From assembly GCA_014871385.1 (NCBI GenBank), contig CM026426.1, positions 105,373,281 to 105,437,280 on the forward strand: DNA of 64,000 bases, in the 5' to 3' direction. This stretch comes from Ceratodon purpureus (lineage: Eukaryota > Streptophyta > Bryopsida > Pseudoditrichales > Ditrichaceae). The position numbers and the translations under genes are program-made. Positions within the stretch are counted from its first letter, which is position 1, and every line of letters begins with the position of its first letter. The notes beneath the pieces were generated by a model, which was not told the DNA's origin, made no database searches, and was given only the letters and a program-made list of their open reading frames with translations. Shown one piece after another: positions 13,128-25,999 of this stretch.

Positions 13128-13823
13128 ATTGGAACAAAATGCACAAAGATAGAGACTTACAACGTGGAATACTCCAGCAGAATGTGCGAAAGCATAACAA
13201 GGATGGTCGAAAGAATATGATAAAAAAACACCAACAAACAGACTGCCAACATCAGTTCATCGTGACTATATACGATCTCAAGTTGCCATGTCATAGGGAT
13301 TGCTCATGGCGATGCAGACGATGCAATAATAAAGTGGGAAAATCGGTGAGATAAATATCCAGTTCTGATATTTACCATGCAACATGGCAGATGCTCTGCC
13401 ACTTGTCCAGGACGAGTCTGATGTTCTCTTGCCGACCTCGTAGTTCTAACTCCCAAATACTACAAATTAAAATACTCATCTGCTCCACAAGTAACCATCA
13501 ATGAGGGAAAAGACACCTAACAAACGGAAAACTATACAAGGAAAACAAAAAAGCGATACAATCAACCTCGTTGTGACCAGATAGATTACATGTTGTTCCT
13601 GAAACAACGGCACTCCTATGTATGTACACGGAACTTGGACGACACAGAGAGCGGAAAATCAAATCAACAATTAAAGAAAAGGAAAAACAAATAGGAGGTG
13701 GAAAACAGTAAATTAACAACAGAGATCGTTTCATTTCAAACCTGAACTTACGTGAAAGCTACGAGGGCCTGAAAACAATAAGGATCGGGGCTGAATCCGG
13801 GAAAACGTGCAACACTTCATCAG
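13128..13823. other. Short intergenic spacer
   Basis: Nothing recognisable. It separates the small charged-protein relic from the 3' end of the TNP2 relic. Confidence 0.35.
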
Positions 13824-16800
13824 TTAGTCTACTGCTAGCCCCGCGTCGTAAGGTAGGTTATCATCATCATCTTCAAAATCTTCGCCTAACCATATATCTG
13901 GGTTATTGTCTGCCTCACAGTTGAGAATAGCAGCAGCAACCTCTGACTCAGGGATATTTTGGCCCTGGGTTTGAAATGTCTGTCCACCTCCGCGCTCATG
14001 AGACCGCGAGGATGATGCTTCCCGTTGATGACCGTCGCTGGGCTGCGGTACTGCACTTGTCATGGGGTCTCGTAAACCAGGTGTGTCGAAGACATGCTCA
14101 ACACTGTCTGGCCAGTGGACATCGTCGTCTGTTTGCGAGTGACGCCTTGATCTTGGCGGCTTGTCCACGACTACCTTCCAATCCGCATCCTCAGGGTCGT
14201 CCACAAAGAATACCCGTCCAACATATATACACATAACATTACAGTAGAGAAAGAAGACGTCTTGATTTGTATAAAAACATTTCAGACATCATAGCGGCAA
14301 TGTCATGTAACCATCGTCTACATTATAAAATGAATGTAAAAAACATGATTCGTAAAAGTGGTACGTGAGTTGTACCTGAGTAATGGAAAACGGAAATACA
14401 TATGGATTTTCTCGCAAAGGGTCTTGCCGCGATCTGTATTTCGCTAGCCAGAATCCATAATCATCTTGGCGTACACTGGGATTCCCTGCAAGGTTTGGAC
14501 AGATCCAAGAGCATTGCATAACAACTCGCGTCATAGTGGAATAAGTGACTTGAACAATTTTCTTAAGCACACCTACATATGGTAGATCCGCATCAACAAT
14601 GTTTCTGTCCTGGGGCGAAGCACGGCAACCTTGAGGAGACATAACAAAGACACCGGAATCGAATGTTTTGTGATAGATTCATCATCTGGCAGACAACGGT
14701 AATGGTTACCGTAAGCCCACATCGATGGGTACTCTTCTGCTTCACGAGAAGGAAGGATTGATAACAATGCCAGGTCTAGATCCACCACTTCTCCACTGTT
14801 GATTCTCGTTTGTACACGTTGCCGCAGCCACACGTAAAATTCATCGAATGGTTGTTGTCTATGTCTCCTCCGTTGCACGTGCTCCTACTGTAAGGTTTCG
14901 TACTCAGTGCTCAGTTTGTACAGAATCATGCAAGTAAACAAACAGTCATTAGAGGTAGCCAAAAAGAAACATCACAGACCAAACGAACATGACAAAATCC
15001 AACAGAAACTGATGCGGCTCAGCCAATACATTCTCTATCTTGTTAAGTACTCCGGTTTATCCAAAAGCTATATCAAATCATAAATCAACCTTTCTTGGAT
15101 ATGAATTGACAATGCAATATCAAAAATTTATCACAGAAAACTCACCTTCGCAGCTCATGTGTGGGAACTAAGTTCCATATTATATACTTGTGAATATCCA
15201 ACCTCTCCCGATCACTGAGTTTAACCTTTTTTACCCCCCCTTCCAGAACCTCCCCATAAATCGTGTCATCCTCCTCCATGTCCCACATCCTACGCTTGAT
15301 GTAAGGAGACAACGCAGTGTAATCTGCAACAAAGCTTAAAGACTCGTCCGCCAAGTACCTGGTTGCCATACAGGCTTCAGGCCTATACCTATTTCGGACT
15401 AATTTTTTTAAAATGTACAGGTACCGTTCTACTCCATAGCACCATCTACTGTGAACTGGTCCACATAACCGTAGCTCCTGTACCAAGTGCACCATAAGAT
15501 GCGGCATGCTGTCAAAAAACGCAGGGGGGAACCATATTTCGAGCAAACTAAGTGTCTCGGCAGTGTACGTCATAAGGTCGTCCAGTTCTTCAGTGTCTAT
15601 TACCTTTGCGCAAATACGTTTAAACACGTTCCCAACTCTAATAACCACGTCTCGTGCACGAGGATGTAAGAATTTCCTTATAGCAGCTGGGATGATTTGC
15701 TGCACAAGGACATGGTAATCATGACTTTTAAAACCACAGAGCCTTTTTTGTCCAATGTGCTTGGCCACCTCACCGGCATAACCTGTCGGGGTCTTTATGG
15801 AGGAAATGAGGTTAATGAACCTCCCCTTATCGTTCACAGAAAGTGCATAAGGAGCTTGAGGTTTAAATTAACGACCTGTGATTCCAAGAGGTCGCAGGTG
15901 AAGCTCCGGAGTATGTTGTTTTCTAGGATCACGAGCATCATAGCCACATGTTGGTTCTCCAATCTCCTCCATGTCCCTGCAAACCCCGACAGTGTCCTTT
16001 TCTCCGAGAATGAAACCCAAGAGACTCTGGCTGACATTCTTTTCGCAGTGCATAGGGTCCAGTGTATGTCTGATAGGCAATGTCTGTCAACAAACCATCC
16101 AACATTGTGAATTGCATATTCGACTAAAAACTTGAACACAGAAGTCTGTAAAGAAAATTAACATTAATCTCTGAAACACCTATACTACTCAAACCACTGC
16201 AGAACATCATGTGTGAGCACGGCGCAGGAAAATTGACACATAAGGGTGAAGTATCAGTTTCTATTGGACTCCACTACTTCTAGTTAAGATAACAAAATCA
16301 CATCCACCGAAGAACAAAGAGTATGAATAGTCAATGAAGAACAAAAAAGAAAGGAAAAAAAAGGAAAAAGAGGAAAAAAAAAAAAAAAACAAAAAAAAAA
16401 AAACAAACCAAAAGATGACGTTATAGTGTCAAAACAAGGGATAGACTTTACAAGACTAACACAAAGTCATCATGTTTTAAAAATAACATTATAGACTTGG
16501 GACAAGCCTCCATGTAACATTGTTTAAAAGCGACGCTACATAATTAAAACAAAGGGGAGACGTCACGGAATAAAAAACGAGCCTCCATGTTTAAAAATAA
16601 CGTTACAGAGTAAAAACAAGCCTCCATGTAATGTCGTTTAAAAATGACAATACAGGGTTAAAAGCAGCCTTTATGTAATATCGTTTAGAAATTGACGTTA
16701 CAGAGTTGAAACAAGCCTCCATGTTCATTTAATCTCCACAAAATCTTACTGTCTGTTCACATTAGACTCTTGGAATAGGGCTCATGCGCAGAGACAGAAA

Positions 16801-19613
16801 AACTAAAATAAATCCTGTCAACATCCCACATAAACTGTTTTACGTGATATCAAGTATAGGAATAAACAAATAACGAACGGAAGATAATTTAACAGAGGCA
16901 AACCACATTGTTCACATTCTATCCAAGATTGACTAAGGAGGACCATTTAAATTGCACATAATATTATTCTATGTTCACGTTGATCATTGTTTTCCGTTTT
17001 TCAGCCCAATTGGAAAAGGAAAAAAAAAAAAAAAAAAGAAGCACAATTGCCTAAGTTAAGATCGCTAACCGGTTTTAATTATAAACAAGAAAAAATCAAA
17101 AACTCAAAAAAGAAAAAAAAAAAAAAAAAAAACTCTAACAGCCCACTCGTTTGGGAGAACTCAATGCTCATCGAGCGAATAGAAACACATTGTAGATCAA
17201 CATGTATGGTCAGACACACCACTGTACTGCGAAGTTGCACACATAGTAGCCGAGAAGATAGAAAACGAAATGAATTCAAATGTCAGGATCAAAAGATTAC
17301 CTCCCACTATAGCAGAGTAAAAAGGGCAGACACCCGTTTTACTCCATGTCGACGGACAGGGTCACCCTCTGCACCTTTTGTGCCCCCATTCCTCAGCCAC
17401 TCTTCCCTCTCCTCTCCTAGACGTTTAGTCTCCACTCCAGACAACCTCTCCGGTGCTGGACGGTGCTCCTTGAGGCCCCTAAACTGATCTTCATTCTCCC
17501 TCAGAGGATGTACTTGAGGTAGATAAATGCGACGCAGGTGATCCCATAGGTTTTTTTTCAAATACTTGGATCTCCTGCAAATGGTGTTAGGCCCGCAACA
17601 AACACAGCCTTTATAGCCTTTTGTCACAAGACCTACAACTATCCCATAAGCAGGATAGTCGTGAATTGTGAATAGGAGAGCAGCACGTAATAGATGGCTG
17701 CGACTTCCACGTGGACGAGATGAATCTCTGATCCAGGTACCTGTAGACCATAGCAATCTTAACTCATCAAGTAAAGGCTCGATGTACATGTCAAAATAAT
17801 CCTCGGTAGTAGACTTCTTCCCTGGGATAATGACCATTAACATAACAAAAAACTTCTTCAACGTCAACCACGGTGCAACGTTAAAATTTAATAGCAAAAC
17901 CGGCCAGATTGAGTAAGTGCTTCGTTTCTCAGAAAACGGATTTATATCATATGTTGCGAGCGCCAATCTGATGTTCCTCGGATCCGCTCCAAATACAGGA
18001 TAAGTTCTGTCCACAAACCGCCAAACCTCTAAGTTAGCACACTCCGCATCTTCGTGTCAGTGCTTTGGTGTCTTGCTGCGTAGCTCATGGAGGCCGCTAA
18101 GAGGGGATTCTTGAACATTCTCTTGAGCCGAGGAATAAGAGGAAAATAACGCATAACTCTTCTGGGAACAAGGCTTCTGTCGCTCCTTCTCCTCCTAGAT
18201 GCTCCGCACTTTGGGCACGTATCTAGTTCAACATACCTAGGTCCGCGAAACAAAATACACTGATTGGGACAAACGTCTATTAGTTCATATTTCAATCCCA
18301 ACTTTTTCAGCATTTTTGATGCTCCGTACTCTAAGGCAGGCAAAGAATTAATCTTAGGGAGAATGACCGTTGAAAGAAGGGTAAATATCTCGTTTATCAA
18401 GACAGAGGAAGCACCGTGCATTCTCAGACAATTTAAAAGCAGGATCTAACAGTGCTCAAAACAGAGACCCTGGAGTTTGTGAACAGAGGAGTGCGTGCCG
18501 CATCACGCATGAATGCCTCTTCCGGAGATATTGGCCCATCTTCAAGATCATCATCCGGCAAAGGATCATCTTCGTTAAAATCTCCTCCTTCGTCTCCTCT
18601 GTTATAGAACACATTTTCGGCTTCGATATCCACGGGTGTTGTCGGAGGTGACTCTTTGTTTACGTCATGTCCTTCAACAACCGCGTCTCCTTCGTTTGTC
18701 TGAGGTATGGATTTCTAACGATCCATCTCATACTCTGCATCATGTTCCCGTCCATGTGTCTGTGTTCTCTATGGACTGTCTATGTCGTTGGGTTCCACTT
18801 GCACAGTGTTCTCTTCCTGCACAACAGTGTCTTCTTGCCCGGCAGTAGCATCATCAACTCCGTCATAAGTATCATCTTCACTTTCAGCTGCAGCTCCGTC
18901 AAATTATGTCATTGCCTGGCGGACAAGGACTTTCCTCGCCTCCATCATCATTGTTGCCTTCGTCGTCTGAGCTCAACCGCAACTGCAAGTTGTCGTACGT
19001 CTCGAAAGCATCCACGACGCAGTCCGTTAGATCATGGTCATCGAAATCTGCATCGATGTTAGGTCCATGTGGAGAGGATGCACCGAGCTCACCGTATGTT
19101 CGGCATATATGGTCGTCCCACTTTCGGTCAGAGTCATCTGACGGAAATCCCTATACAGACGCAGGTGCAGGAACATTGTCAGCTTGAATACACTACGTAG
19201 GTGACTTGAAGACATTCCTCTGAATATGTAATACACGACACGTTCATTTATAAATACAATTGTATAACAGTATGTGAGCGTCATATTAAAAAATTGAAAT
19301 CGAACAACGACAGCAGAGATAGCATATTGTATGTTGGACATACCTTGGAACTCCTGTAATATTTCGGGTCTCGACCATAGCCTTTCTCACCTTTCTCACC
19401 TGTCTCATGTCGTGCACTGTTTCCACATATAATTCCTTTCTGAATCCACAATTGCATAGTCTGCAGGAGCACGACATTTCCAGTAGCGGTTCCCAATTTC
19501 GACGTTGCGCTTCAGTCGCATACGCAAGCTCTCTTTTCCACAGTTTTTTTTCTCTCGCTTGGATCCTAACTGGGTCATGGAGGGGACGTTGGTTGATGGC
19601 ATCCATGGTAACT
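13824..19613 (-). pseudogene. TNP2-type CACTA/En-Spm transposase, decayed
   Basis: Read on the minus strand. Exon 19,613-19,344 has a Cys-rich MSCSCRLCNCGFRKELYVET segment with good splice sites. 19,150-18,430 is acidic. 18,421-18,029 carries the hallmark VELDTCPKCGASRRRRSD and VMRYFPLIPRLKRMFKNPLL. 18,014-17,307 is the Transposase_21 core (DPRNIRLALATYDINPF; YSIWPVLLLNFNVAPW; LLFTIHDYPAYG; CVCCGPNT). The segment beginning LDPMHCEKNVSQSLLGFILG is at 16,070-15,870. The DUF4218-like domain (FKSHDYHVLVQQIIPAAIR; ERYLYILKKLVRNRYRPEA) is at 15,840-15,142, a DUF4216-like segment (VGVLKKIVQVTYSTMTRVV) at 14,642-14,380, and an acidic tail ends at 13,824. Lesions: frameshifts near 18,800, 18,450, 18,025 and 14,680, and an in-frame TAA near 15,870. 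It would have catalysed cut-and-paste transposition, but this copy cannot make a full protein. Confidence 0.85.
16410..16730. repeat. Degenerate ~55-bp tandem repeat in a TNP2 intron
   Basis: The phrase ACAAGCCTCCATGT and close variants recur at about 16,503, 16,579, 16,617, 16,670 and 16,711, alternating with TTTAAAAATGACGTTACAGAG-like segments. It lies in the gap between the Transposase_21 part (ends 17,307) and the next coding segment (16,139), which probably holds an intron. It is preceded by A-rich runs at 16,360-16,405. Confidence 0.6.
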
Positions 19614-21070
19614 CTGCACAATTTAAAGACACGATTTCTTAATCACAAAATAAAAGTAATACATTAAGAGGATACATAACAAACTAAGAAAATGGAACGA
19701 AAGAAATATTCTTTGTAATTGTAAAGGGGAACAGTGTCCGTTCTTTCCCAAATCAACTGTCTTAGAATTTTATTTTATTTTCAAATTTCTAGAAAGACGT
19801 GGACTCTATGGAAAAGCGTGCAAAACGAAGAAACTTTGGCCTCAACGAAACAGGAATTACTTCGTCCGACCGCAAAGACTTGATTGCCCAATAAACACGT
19901 GGACAAAACGACATTCCCGACCAAAGATAAACTATTAAAGCTATTTGACTTAGGGATCTGAGAAGTATCAGTGCAATAAATTTGATAAAGAGGAAGGTAT
20001 CTGGTACTCACCGGGATGTAGGTCTAGCGCACTTTCAGACGGGGAGGCGGGGGGTGTTGGATACAAAGTCAATGATAAATATTCTGAAGTCTACAGTGGA
20101 GTGCAAAACGTTGCAAAAGTTGAGAAACCTCCTTGGAAAATAACAACCAATATTTGATTCTATTTCAATCGCAGACGTCGATGCACAGCTCATCAACCCT
20201 AAACCTTAGAGGCCGTTCACGTCCTTTCCCTGTTTCATATGATGATTCTGCATCAGTAATAGTAAACGATAGCATAAAAAGATACTGAATCTGAAATTTT
20301 ATGTGACCAACTACAAGACACAACGCATTGTGATTACAAGGACACTCGTATGTGGTCCTCTGCAATTGAAAATGCAAAAAAACACACGATGCACTATAAA
20401 TTACAAGACACAGCAACGCATGTATGGGAGGATCGTGCTAGTAACAATCGACACAATCAACTTTGGAAATACCGAAAACAGATCCGTCACGGTAAGAGAG
20501 TTATATGACCTATAAATATATGAATCAAGGAACCCCAATTGTTTGGGCACACGTTGTCTCTCTACTTTCCTACGGACAGAGATAGCGGAAGTTGGAACGC
20601 ACCTGATTGCCCTATATGGATATAAAGCAAAACGACGCGATGTCCTCGATTGTAGCTCCCAACTCCCCACTGTCCTATGAGTCGATTGCGAATCTCAATT
20701 TTGACTTCTACACGCAGGATCTGCACAATATGCTCATCGTTCACAATCACAAGTTAGGTTCGTAAGGAAAATAGACGCTGATATCGACAATGCATTGTTT
20801 GTACACGGCGGTTCCAATACGCAATTGACAACTTGAAATCTCAATTCATGAAAAGGAGATACAATAGAGGATTCTGACCTGCAACGTTTTGAGGTCGGCA
20901 GGGGACGCAATGGGGGCTGTACGCTCTCAGAGTGCTGTTGGGACGGAGTGTCAAGTGAGATACGGTTGTTGATCATATAGATGAGAGGAAGCGGACTTTC
21001 CCAAAAAGACATAAGTTAACTTCCAGTTCCATATCCAGGAAGTGCAGATAGTGTTTAGGGTTAGCAATTA
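19614..21070. other. Upstream of TNP2, possible small 5' exons
   Basis: No firm gene. On the minus strand, good donors end short open segments at about 20,885 (GCAG/GTCAGAATCC) and 20,015 (CCCG/GTGAGTACC). These could be 5' exons of the TNP2 gene, but I cannot support their translation. Confidence 0.25.
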
Positions 21071-22209
21071 TGGACTCCAACCTCGTCTTCGACTTGACGT
21101 TCTCTCGCTGGCGTCTCCAATTGTTTCTCCGTCAACTACCGAGGACGTGCAGTATGACATTAACGAGGTGACTTTTGTTTGGACTTTGGATACTCGTTCT
21201 TTGCTTGGAGAGTATACTGTTTCGGGAGAGTTAGAAGAGGGATTTTTGGAACTCTTCTTGATCAACGTGATTGACTGTCTACTGAAGCTGTCCCCGTCTT
21301 TATCTTCCGATACTCTAAAAGTTTTCCCGGTCATCGCTCCAGAGAAGGTGTGTCAACTATCACTTTTCGTCTGTTTTATATGCTGACAAACTTGTTTTGT
21401 ACATGAATCGCATGTGTTTGCGTTCTTTTTTGAAATTAGGTATCCCGGTAATGTTGCATGACCTAAATTTAACCTCTGATAAAAGATGTCAACATGTCGC
21501 TTGCAGTTCTGTTTGTTTGCTGTAACGAATCCTCCGCATTCATGCAAAACTAAGCGTAAGGAAAGCTTGGAGTTTTACCTTCGAACCAAAGGTCATGTAC
21601 TGTTTTCTAATGTTGTATCCACTAACTGGTGAATTAAGCAGACGCAAGCGCATGGTCAGTCTACCTTGGGTACTTACCCACACAAGTCAGAGTAATTAAA
21701 CCTTGCATCCCAGAGAAAGTCCCGTAAATTCAGGAAGCGTTTTGTGTGAACACAGTAATCCTATTCACGTTGTCGTCACTTGTCTTCATAGGTTTTGTTT
21801 GCTAATTGTGCGCTCAGGTGGTTCATAAATTGAGACTTTACCACGGTCATCGCACAAGCACCGACACCTTGATGTAAAAATTGTTTGTGACATGCAGATC
21901 AACATGGAATCTTCGGTCCGTCGCTCCAGCAGCCAGGGTTCTGACGCCTCCTTTCAAGACAACCCTAATCTGGTTTACGCACGACGCTACGAAGGGAGAG
22001 GTCCTATGAAGGCATCAGAGGGACCATCGTCGTTGACTTTGTTGCGGACGTCCGTGGCTGCCGTGAGACAACAAGAAAGTCTACGCAACGATATGAGGAG
22101 ATTAAATCCCTTGATTTCCCGCATGTTGAATGCAAAGGATCTTTGTCGGTTTAATGCCGAAGATGGCAACAAGTCATCATTTGAAGCTCGTACACGAGCA
22201 CCTGTATGA
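21071..22209 (+). pseudogene. Plus-strand exon relics, unknown protein
   Basis: A short open segment from the ATG at 21,071 and a better exon at 21,898-22,209, preceded by a CATGCAG acceptor. The second encodes NMESSVRRSSSQGSDASFQD, SLTLLRTSVAAVRQQESLRN and DMRRLNPLISRMLNAKDL, a serine/arginine-rich helical region, then stops. It runs divergently from TNP2 and may belong to the same gene as the exons at 26-33 kb, which element A separates. I do not recognise the family; a TNPA-like role is only inferred from position. Confidence 0.35.
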
Positions 22210-23290
22210 CCACCATATGAAGCAGGGTATCAGACGCCTTGGCTTACGTGAAGGAGTTCATGAGGCGGAACCAATCAACAAACATGCACTCCGTTCCAGC
22301 TGGCCATGCATCAGTCTCTGATACATTTATGGAAGAAACAGATTGCTTCAAAATTGTCGGAACACGGAAATGCAACTAACATCCGGATAGCACTCTAATT
22401 GAGCGTAAACTTCCGTATTGCCACTAGGTTCTGAGTATCGTCCAGGGATTCAATAGTGTTTCACCAAGTAGTTACTCCTAATAGTTCCGAGCCTTGCCAC
22501 TGCTCGGATAGTGTCTCCGGAACGTAATTCCTCGACTATATCTCTCTCTCTCTTTCTCTTTCTCGTCAGGTGTTTCGTCCACAAACCCCAACGTCTCGGA
22601 ACAGCTACCGTCTCACAACTGTCTTAGAGTACTCTGGCCAGCAGGTCACGCAGACGACCTCTTCTGATCCGTGAGACTACAACGACAAACCAATCCGGAT
22701 CTGGGAGAACCAGGATCCGATTATCACTAGGCGACCCGTACCACGTTCCGAATCCCCCTCTCACAGTGTACGGAACCTCTTTAGAAGTTCAAGGAGCACG
22801 ATCAAGTACCCCTTGATCCGCTTCGACCCTAGCGACGGCTATTCCGCGTGAGGTTGGGTTGGGGACGGAACAGTGAGGCTTTACTCCTACGACAATTCAC
22901 TAAATCTTTCCGCTCAATCCCATTACCTTTCCGGTTCGGGTCTCGTCACAACTCCCATCACCTTCCTATCCGAGCTACAGCGGAACTCTCATATCCTTCC
23001 CGGATCATTCACACTTAGCTGAAAACCACGCACAGTACTTGCAAAACACGAATACTTTACTGATAAGGAATATAGGGAGAAAACATGCAAAACGAAGACC
23101 CGGACTGCATCGCCCTCCCCGTTTAAGTAAGCAGGGGCTTTCACAAAAGCGGCGGCGCCGGCAGTTTAATCAAAAACCCTAATCCCTAGTTATCTACCTA
23201 GAATCCTACTTTACGAATAATCCGGATCTCCCGATCCGAAACCTACTCCTATAAATCCGGAAAGTGACGGCCAGTTGCAGCGAGAGGAAT

Positions 23291-25518
23291 CTACCCCATC
23301 TTCGTCTTCTTGTGGCTCTCCCGCTCGCGGTCCTTCTCCTTCGACCTGGTCATCCGTGGCTCGGATCCTCCTGCCCTCGCTGCCCGCTCCGCCTGACGCC
23401 TAGCACTCCGTTCCGCCTTTGACTCCTTCGTCTGGGCCTCCAAGGAAAGCCGGGTAACGACTCGGTTCTTGGGAGACTTGGGAGACTTCGGCAATATATG
23501 CGCGGGAGGGGTTCCAGACGTAGGGGTCCGAGTCCCAGTTCTGGCTGTCCCAACCGGGGAGCTCGCATAGGTTACCGAGTCGGACCCGGAAATCGTAATG
23601 GGTCCCTTCTCCGCCGGATCCTTCCTCTTCCTCAAAACTCTCCGAGCACCGAAACTGTCAGCAGGGGAGTCCACCACTGGCGTTCCGGTGGATGTAGGAG
23701 TCACCGTTCCGGTTTGGGCTGTGGGTGAAGGAGTAAGTGCCCCCTCCTGAGTCACCCGGGTCCGTCCTGTTGGTGAAATGGCCCTTCCCCATTCCGCTCC
23801 TGCTACCTCCCCTTGGTAAGCCGGCATGATTACCGACAATCCGAGTGTTGGCAGAACAACCGGCTGCACGGGCCGAGTTACCTCTTCTGTAACCGTCCGC
23901 TCCTCGGATCGTCTAACGGTGACTGTAGTCCCTGTCACCTCCGCCTGACCAGTGGGGATCGCGCAGCCTTGCTGAACCGTGCTAGCTCCGGGTGACGCCA
24001 CCTGTCCTTCGTGTTCCTAGATCATAACCGCGATCGTCCGGACTGGTTTGAAGATATTTGCGTCGACCGTCATCTGCTCCTCAAGCTGGAGGTTGCGCTC
24101 TATTGGGGTCCGGAACGCTACCCCACGAGATTCCCCTACAACGGTCCGAGAAGGGGATCCGGGAAACGGATGGTTCCGACAAATGGTTCCGACGCTGGGA
24201 CTTCCGACTCCCGGATTGAGCAGCTGCCGAACCTTCTCCAGAATCTGGTTCATCGAGTGCTCGCATTTGGAGAGGATCGTGATGATCTTCTGCTTGTTCT
24301 CCAAATCTGCAGGCTGCAACACATTCTCGTCGAACAACCCGGCCTTGTTGACTACAGCACTCGGATTCCCTACCAACTTCTGAAGCTCGCCCAAGGTCTC
24401 CTCCTGCTCGGCATGGAACTTCCGGATCTCCTCGCTCTTCGTCGCCAGTTCCCTCGTAAGTTCCTGCAACTGAAGCTCCAATTGCTTCTTCTCACTCCGA
24501 AGTTTCGGAGCGTCCTTCAACAGCTCTACCTCTCGGATCACCTCCCTTGGTAAACAGCCCCCGAGAGACGTGCAGACTCTCCGGAACAGCGTCTCGATCC
24601 GATCGTAAGAGGCCTGCGCCCGATGAGTTTCCTCCCGAATTCCCCGGAACGGAATAGTTCAACCGGAAATCCCCGCTCGGAACTGACCTCCCTCCGTTCC
24701 GCATCTCCCCGGGCCATGGAGGGCTCCGCGTGCTGCGACGTAGCGCGTTCCGATCGTGACTTGGAGTGGGCCTTCGTAGCGCCCGGATTTGGAATGATCG
24801 CCGTATCATCATCCCGTTCCGTGGACGCTGTATCCGAGGTTTTGCCGTGTGGTTCGACATCCATCCCTGGCGGAATCTCCTGAAAGTTGAGGAAGTTCTT
24901 GGCCGTCGTATAATCCTCCTCCTCTTTATCCCTCAGCAAACCATACGAGTGGTAAAGGTGGTAGAGAAAAGGGGTGATCGGGGTCGGCTTCTTTCCGATC
25001 GATGGCACCATCTTCTGCACGGTTTCCGCTATGAGCGCAGCCCAATTCACCGGACGCTCCCCCGTGTACGCTCCGAAGATGGTGTTCCCGACCGTAATGG
25101 TGACCTGTTCCGGTTTCAGCGGATACAGGATCGGAACGAGGAAGGCTAAGACCTGTCTCTGTCTCCTATCCTTGCAGGCGTCTATCTCGTATCCGTTATT
25201 CTTATGGATCTTCCCGTGAAACCTATCATGTACGTACTTATTCGTCTGGGTTGCCCAAAGGAGTCCGTTCTGCTCGAAGTCGTAAGTTTCCGCCCATCGT
25301 TCCGCACTCCACAGCGTGGACTTGCCCCAGATCGTGTTGTCCCACCTATTGTCCGGTCTGTCCAGGATCTCTGTCACCATCGCCTCATCCTTCAGCAACC
25401 ACGGCCGTGATCACAATCCCTGGCACCTCATCCGGGTGAGGTCGGTGATCAACTCTTCCATCTCCGATTCCTTCACCGGGGTGCCGGGACTAAGAACTCT
25501 ACACTGCACGTGCGCCAT
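23291..25518 (-). pseudogene. Coiled-coil protein of the A/B family, broken copy
   Basis: Minus strand from the ATG at 25,518 (MAHVQCRVLSPGTPVKESEM). The globular N-terminal domain aligns with the intact B protein at 44,172-46,013: LAFLVPILYPLKPEQVTITV against VGFMNPIFHPEKPKRITIKW, then GAYTGERPVNWAALI against GAMIGEFSVDWGLMI, then FLYHLYHSYGLL against FLIHLYRHRGLL. A long coiled coil follows (EKKQLELQLQELTRELATKS, LENKQKIITILSKCEHSMNQ), then a proline/threonine-rich linker and a basic tail (EPRMTRSKEKDRERES). Lesions: an in-frame TGA near 25,416, a frameshift near 24,700 and a TAG near 24,014. The function is unknown. The layout of a globular domain, coiled coil and basic tail would suit a gag-like or nucleic-acid-binding structural protein, which is inference. 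Confidence 0.6.
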
Positions 25519-25668
25519 TTCTACGTCTCACTTCTCTCCCTTCGCGATCCGACAGCAAGAAACCCGGCAATCCAACTGCTAGTGAATTGGAAAAGACAAG
25601 ACACCTCATCCCTCTTTCACTCTCTACTCCCAGTCCGCAAAAAGGAACTCCAAACCCTAACACTCTCG

Positions 25669-25676
25669 TTTATATA
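25669..25676 (-). promoter_or_regulatory. TATA box of element A gene
   Basis: TATATAAA on the minus strand, 151 bp upstream of the ATG at 25,518. Element B has TATAAAAG at a comparable distance (about 200 bp), and both sit next to a GCGGCG..TAAT..GCAGCC-like segment, which supports a shared promoter. Confidence 0.5.
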
Positions 25677-25999
25677 CCGAGGGCATCATAAACGCTGCGG
25701 CGGCCCGTAATTGCAGCCGCCACCGTACCGAGCTAGGTACCTATCCGAGTCATGATGACTTCCGCGTCGTTTTGGATCCTAGACGCGGTTACAGTAACGG
25801 TTAGTTCTCGGATCTTTGACCCGTTCCGTGTTTTCTCTTCCGAGTTTCCAAAATCAAGGTTCCGAGAATACTTCCTGCGTTAACTGTTTTAAGGTTTCTG
25901 GAGTATCCGGTTTGCGTTAACTCTTAATGCAGCTAGTGTCTAGCTAGTTTTTACCTAATTAACCAAAAAAATGAAAAATTAATGGAATACTAACTCCGG

